Positions 59,674 through 64,000 of a stretch of 64,000 nucleotides of DNA are shown piece by piece. The notes beneath the pieces were generated by a model. The model was not told the origin of the DNA. It worked only from the letters and a program-made list of their open reading frames with translations, and searched no databases. Position 1 is the first letter of the stretch; each line of letters begins with the position of its first letter. Both the position numbers and the translations under genes were made by a program. The DNA comes from Cinnamomum chago (lineage: Eukaryota > Streptophyta > Magnoliopsida > Laurales > Lauraceae): NCBI GenBank assembly GCA_038049695.1, contig CP142461.1, forward strand, positions 31,999,001 through 32,063,000. Reading direction: 5' to 3'.

Positions 59674-62600
59674 ATGTCAGATAGAGAGGTGTTGTTCATC
59701 TTCCACTGTGGCGGTGACTTTGAATTCGATATAAGTCGTCCTGTGTACAATGGAGGAAAGCAGAATATGAGATATTTAGCTACAGACATAACATATGAAT
59801 CTCTAGTTTAAAAAGCAAGCGACGCATCTAATGGGGACTCATCCATCCAAAATTTAAGCATGCAATTCCTACATCACAACAGACGGGCATTCTCCATGGC
59901 CAGCATTGATGATGATAATAATATTAGGAGTATGTTCAAAGCATCGGGTGATGAATCGAATGAGATATATTTATATGCCTTCAACGGTCGGAACAAGGAG
60001 CAATGCAGAGGAGGAGATAATTGGATGTAGACTTATAGATTGCATAAGTATATTGTACATCACCAAATACTATATTTTCATTTTTACTTGCTTATTTATG
60101 TAATAATTCATTGTAGGTTTCAAAGGAGCTCTGTTAGTCACTCTTGTCCGGAAAAATCAAGGAACTCATCAGGAACTTTCAACAAAAAACAAGTTTTTAA
60201 CTCAACTAGCTGTGGATATGTACCTACCATTGACATCTGTGAAGACAAAGACTTGTTTTTTCCTATTGTGCGGGTCGATTTCAGTCCAAGTCAGACGGTT
60301 GGGCAAGACATTGTCGATGATGATTTGGTATTTGGGACAGACCGCGGTGATGATATCCATATTAATGGGCCTCCCTCCATAAGCCAAATACATTTGATTC
60401 CAATGGTGAAGGCCGAAAGTAAAGTTGAAGGAGTCAATCCAATCAATGAGGCATTTCGTTGTAATGAAACTCCGACTGAAGTTGTAGGAGCCAATCGAAT
60501 CAATGAGGCATTTCGTTGTAATGAAACTCTAGTTGTTGATCTTGAAGATAAAATGGAGCCTGAGGACATAAACACAGATGTTGGGAACAACTCGGCACGA
60601 GAAATGTAGATCGGTCGTGAGTTTCAAGATCGACAAACATTCCGGAATACTTTGGCTAAGTTCGCAATTTAGGGCAACTTCACTCTTAGACCCTTGAAGA
60701 CCAACATGACCAAAGTAATTGCATGTTGTAGAGATCAGGAATGTTCATGGCGTATTCACGCTTCAATTGTCGAATCAGGCCCACATTTTAAAGTAAGGAC
60801 GTACAATCCTAACCATAAATGCTCAAGGCCAATGATGGGTATGGCACATCGACAAGCATCCTCGACACTTATTACAGAGTTCATTATGGATAGAGTCAAA
60901 TAAAATGTCAATTTGAAACCGAAGGAGATCATGAATGACTACCAGATGGAGTTTGGGGCGACCATTAGCTACAGAAAGGCTTATATAGCAAGGGAGATGG
61001 CATTGAATATGGTCCATGGATCATATGAAGACTCCTTCCAGCAGCTACCTCTATACTGTAAAGAACTTCATATGAGCAACCCTTGCACTGTAACAAACAT
61101 AGACACCACAACAGAGGACCGCTTCAGAAGATTTTTTTGAGCATTCAGACCTTTTTTAAGATCCTTCACGTCTTCGTTAAGACCGGTGATTGCTATCGAC
61201 TGTTCACATCTCTGAGGCAAGTATCCAAGTGTCTTGCTTGTAGCCAGAGGCGGATGGAGTTTGAATCCACTGGGGGCCTGGGCCCCCAGTGGATTTCTAA
61301 GTTTCAATTCAAATTTTGGTGGGGCCCACTAATTTTTTCCATAAGGCCCCCAGTGAACTTTTTGGACCCCTAATGGATTTTTGTAGCCCAATATTAACTT
61401 TAGGTATTCCATATTCTTGTCCTCCCTAATTTTGATTGTTTTAATCACTTTCTTGTAGCATCACCGTGTTCTCAGTCTCCTGCAAGAGCTAATGCCAAGG
61501 AAAATTAACAGCAGTCATCGCTGAAAACAGTTAAGATAAATTAGTATGCAGAGGCGGATGTAGTTCATAGTCACTGGGGGGCTGTGCCCCCAGTGACTTT
61601 TTGGGGAAAAAAAATTATGTATACTAAGTTAGGCTCAAATCAATTAGCCCCCAGTGACATTGAACCAAGCCCCCCAATGAAAACTCGTAGAGAACAATTG
61701 TGATAAATAAATGTCTTGTTTTATTGCTTGAAATTATTATATTATATTTGTTCCATATAAAAGGTTTGGGGTAAATCTGCACACTATTTGTCCTTGGTAG
61801 GCATAATTTGCAATGCAGTGGAAATCTACAAACTATCTGTCTTTGAATGCATCTTTCTGTGTATTAGTTACTGATAGTGTATGTAAAAGGTCCACTACTT
61901 TTTTTGTGTATTGTTTTTTTTCAAGCATGAAGAAAAAAAGAAGAAAAAATCATTTGCAATCATATAAATAACCCAAAAAATAACCCCCTACTACTTAATC
62001 GTGCCCCCAGTGATTTTGAATCCTGGATCCGCCACTGCTTATAGCAGTAACACATGATGCCAATCAAAAGCTACTTTCAATTGCCTTCGCATTTACAAAA
62101 GTCGAGCGTCGTGACAACTGAGAGTGATTCCTTGCTAATTTGTTCATATCGCTAGGGGAGCCAGTCAACTTGACTATTGTTTCAGATCGTCAGAAGAGCC
62201 CCATTCCAGCACTGAAGAACACCATGCCATCCACATTTCACTGTTATTGTTGTCATCACATTGCTGAAAATATCAAGGCTGCTTTCAGTGATGGAGCAAT
62301 CATAATGAAATTTTGGGGGGCAGCAAAGTCGTATAGGCCTTATGAGTACGAGGCTTACATGACAGATATACGTGCAGTAAGCCATGAGATGTTCAACTAC
62401 ATTGAGGCAATTGGGCGGCAACGTTGGGCGAATGCATATGTAGAAGGTTATCGGTATGATATGTTTACTAGCAACGTGGCAGAGTGCATTAACAGCCTCT
62501 TAAGAGACGTAAGAGTCCTGCCCATCACAAAGCAGGTAGAGGAAATACGTGCCAAGTTAATGGAGTTCTATCAGAAACGACACCTCACATTTGAAAGCAT

Positions 62601-63098
62601 AACAACTCGTCTAACTCCGTATGCAGAGAAACTTCTGAGCCAAGAAATGGAGGATGCTCGTTGAGTGCACGTTCGAATTGCTGGGCTCGTTCAATTTCAG
62701 GTCCAATATGCAAAGTACGTGGATGTTATTGACCTCGAACGGAAAACCTGTACATATCAGAAATGGCAGCTATTGGGCATCCCGTGTTGTCACGCATTGA
62801 CTTCAATGAAGGTCAGAAATTATGATCCGTACGCATTATACAAGCATTGGTACCTGTCAAGCACTTACTGTACATCATACAGTGAAGTCCTACATGCTAC
62901 CGCGACATCAAACAATGGGAGCACACATGTGATGTTAGGGTTCTTCCACCGAGAGCCAGTAAACAGCCCGGACGTCCAAAAAAGAACATGATCCATACCG
63001 AAGATCGTGGTCACCAAAGAAGGGTCGTAACATGTTTAAATTGCAAAGGGAGAAGACATAACCGTGGAGGGTGTCGCAATCCTCCAGTAAGCAGTTGA
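59674..63098 (+). pseudogene. MuDR-type MULE transposase gene, broken
   Basis: The frame opens with MSDREVLFIFHCGGDFEF and LATDITYESL, a PB1-like N terminus usual in plant MuDR proteins. A linker then carries a near-repeat (INEAFRCNET twice, near 60440 and 60500). The MuDR DNA-binding region follows (MTKVIACCRDQECSWRIHAS, RTYNPNHKCSRPMMG), then the DDE catalytic core: VIAIDCSHL (Asp), IVSDRQKSP (Asp) and NVAECINSLL (Glu). A SWIM finger (CTYQKWQLLGIPCCHALTSM) and a CCHC zinc knuckle (CLNCKGRRHNRGGC near 63030) precede the TGA. In-frame stops lie near 59809, 60607, 60670, 60901 and 61138, and the core is interrupted by a hAT insertion at 61245-62037. No terminal repeats were recognised in the window. 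Confidence 0.88.
61245..62037. mobile_element. Nonautonomous hAT (Tip100-like) element, 793 bp
   Basis: The left end CAGAGGCGGATGGAG and the inverse of the right end, CAGTGGCGGATCCAG, are terminal inverted repeats of the CAGnGGCGGA type known from hAT-Tip100 relatives. The flanking 8-mers CTTGTAGC (61237-61244) and CTTATAGC (62038-62045) differ at one base, fitting an aged 8-bp duplication. An internal second start, CAGAGGCGGATG, lies at 61555, and GGGGGC/GCCCCC words recur, suggesting a nested or duplicated copy. It splits the MuDR-type transposase core. Confidence 0.82.
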
Positions 63099-63138
63099 TG
63101 GACGTAGGTGGAAGTTTTTTTGTGCTATTTTTTGGGTG

Positions 63139-63890
63139 GACTAAGATGATGCATATTAGGGGTGTACACGGATCAGATTGGTGCGGATTGAGCCAAATCC
63201 GTCACCAATCCGTTACCTACGGATTGACGGATTTAAAATCCGTCGCCAATCCGTGGCTGTTAAAATCCGATCCGATCTGGTTCGTAGAGGACCGGATCGG
63301 ATCGGATTAATCCGTTCAATCTAATGTTAAAAGAAAAATATTAAACATGTCGTAAGAAATTTACATTTTGACCCATAAATTTTTTTTCTTATTTTATATT
63401 TAGACATCTTAATTTATATTTAGATCCCTTATATTTTATTTATTTATATTTAATGTCAACGGATCGAATCGGATTGAATCCACGGATTGAGGGTGAAATC
63501 CGCCACCGATCCATTGCTAACGGATTACAAAATTCTCAATCCGTCACCAGTTCGTTTACCTTCGGATCGGATAAAAATCCGCGGACTAGATCAGATTGGA
63601 TCGGATTTACGGATCAACGGATTTTTTGTGCATCCCTAATGCATATAGTCCCATTGTAAGTAAGAACAGTTGTCTGTCAATTTCTTGGGTCGTTCAAAAC
63701 CTGCATACAGCTCCATTGTAATTAAGAACAATTGTAAGTAAGAACAGTTATGCAGGAAATTTTTTGGGTATTAAATGATGCATATAGTCCTATTGTAAGT
63801 GGAAACGGCTCTAAGTAAGAGAAGTTGTGCAGGATGTTTTTTATTAGATGATGCATATAGTCCTATTGTAAGTGAAAATATCTGTATGTG
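63139..63890 (+). repeat. Tandem repeat of about 75 bp after the MuDR-type gene
   Basis: GATGCATATAGTCC(C/T)ATTGTAAGT begins units at about 63148 (interrupted by the hAT element and resumed at 63647), 63775 and 63849, with a more diverged unit near 63700. Each unit also carries GTAAGTAAGA and TGCAGGA-like words. Confidence 0.75.
63157..63638. mobile_element. Nonautonomous hAT element (MITE), 482 bp
   Basis: It starts TAGGGGTGTACACGGATC and ends GTGCATCCCTA, with a perfect 8-bp duplication, ATGCATAT (63149-63156 and 63639-63646). The interior is full of GGATCGGAT, AATCCGT and mirrored ACGGATT words. The terminal type is shared with the element at 635-1155, although the internal repeats differ (GGATC here, AACCG there). 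Confidence 0.87.
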
Positions 63891-64000
63891 TATTTTGTAT
63901 GGTCGTCCTGTTACGTAAAGAGATATTTGAAATCCACTGCAGCAATTTGTCCCATTTGGTTTGGATGTGTGCTTACTTTAGTGGCACTGGATTGATGGTT

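Overview
This window is nuclear DNA of a flowering plant. It has AT-rich intergenic DNA, long introns with GT/AG borders, plant-only gene families (a DYW-class PPR protein, FAR1-related and MuDR-type transposases), Tourist, hAT and Mutator elements, and tRNA-derived SINEs. The exact lineage cannot be fixed by eye; a woody basal-angiosperm or magnoliid style genome is only a guess.

Left part (1-39.7 kb): four apparently intact host genes sit among small transposons. (1) A minus-strand seven-exon gene (4808-11753) encodes a probably plastid-targeted SRPBCC/polyketide-cyclase-like lipid-transfer protein; its first intron holds an antisense, broken PPR copy. (2) A minus-strand five-exon gene (13249-19654) encodes the BCNT-C domain protein homologous to SWC5/CFDP1, a subunit of the SWR1 chromatin remodeller. 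(3) A plus-strand eight-exon gene (28664-34713) encodes a multi-pass membrane protein of the plant rolling-stone-like family. (4) A minus-strand intronless gene (37714-39690) encodes a PLS-class PPR protein with a C-terminal DYW deaminase. Every splice junction given for the three spliced genes keeps the reading frame from start to stop. Between genes 2 and 3 lies a well-preserved 4.06 kb Mutator-like element with arms of nearly 1 kb and a perfect 9-bp target duplication.

Right part (40-64 kb): this is transposon-dominated. A decayed FAR1/MULE-type transposase gene (plus, 42770-48572) converges on a decayed Ulp1-type SUMO-protease gene (minus, 51887-55123). The 3.4 kb between them is an inverted-repeat and satellite-like structure in which copies of both genes' 3' ends appear in both orientations. 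A 2.98 kb solo LTR with a 5-bp duplication splits a 3' exon of the transposase gene. Further right, a MuDR-type transposase pseudogene (59674-63098) with PB1-like, DDE, SWIM and CCHC zinc-knuckle parts carries one nonautonomous hAT insertion and is followed by another.

The most unusual region is 42.7-55.1 kb: transposase and SUMO protease in a MuDR-like convergent layout, joined by a 365-bp higher-order repeat array (135+101+129 bp monomers) whose orientation flips at a copied protease 3' end.
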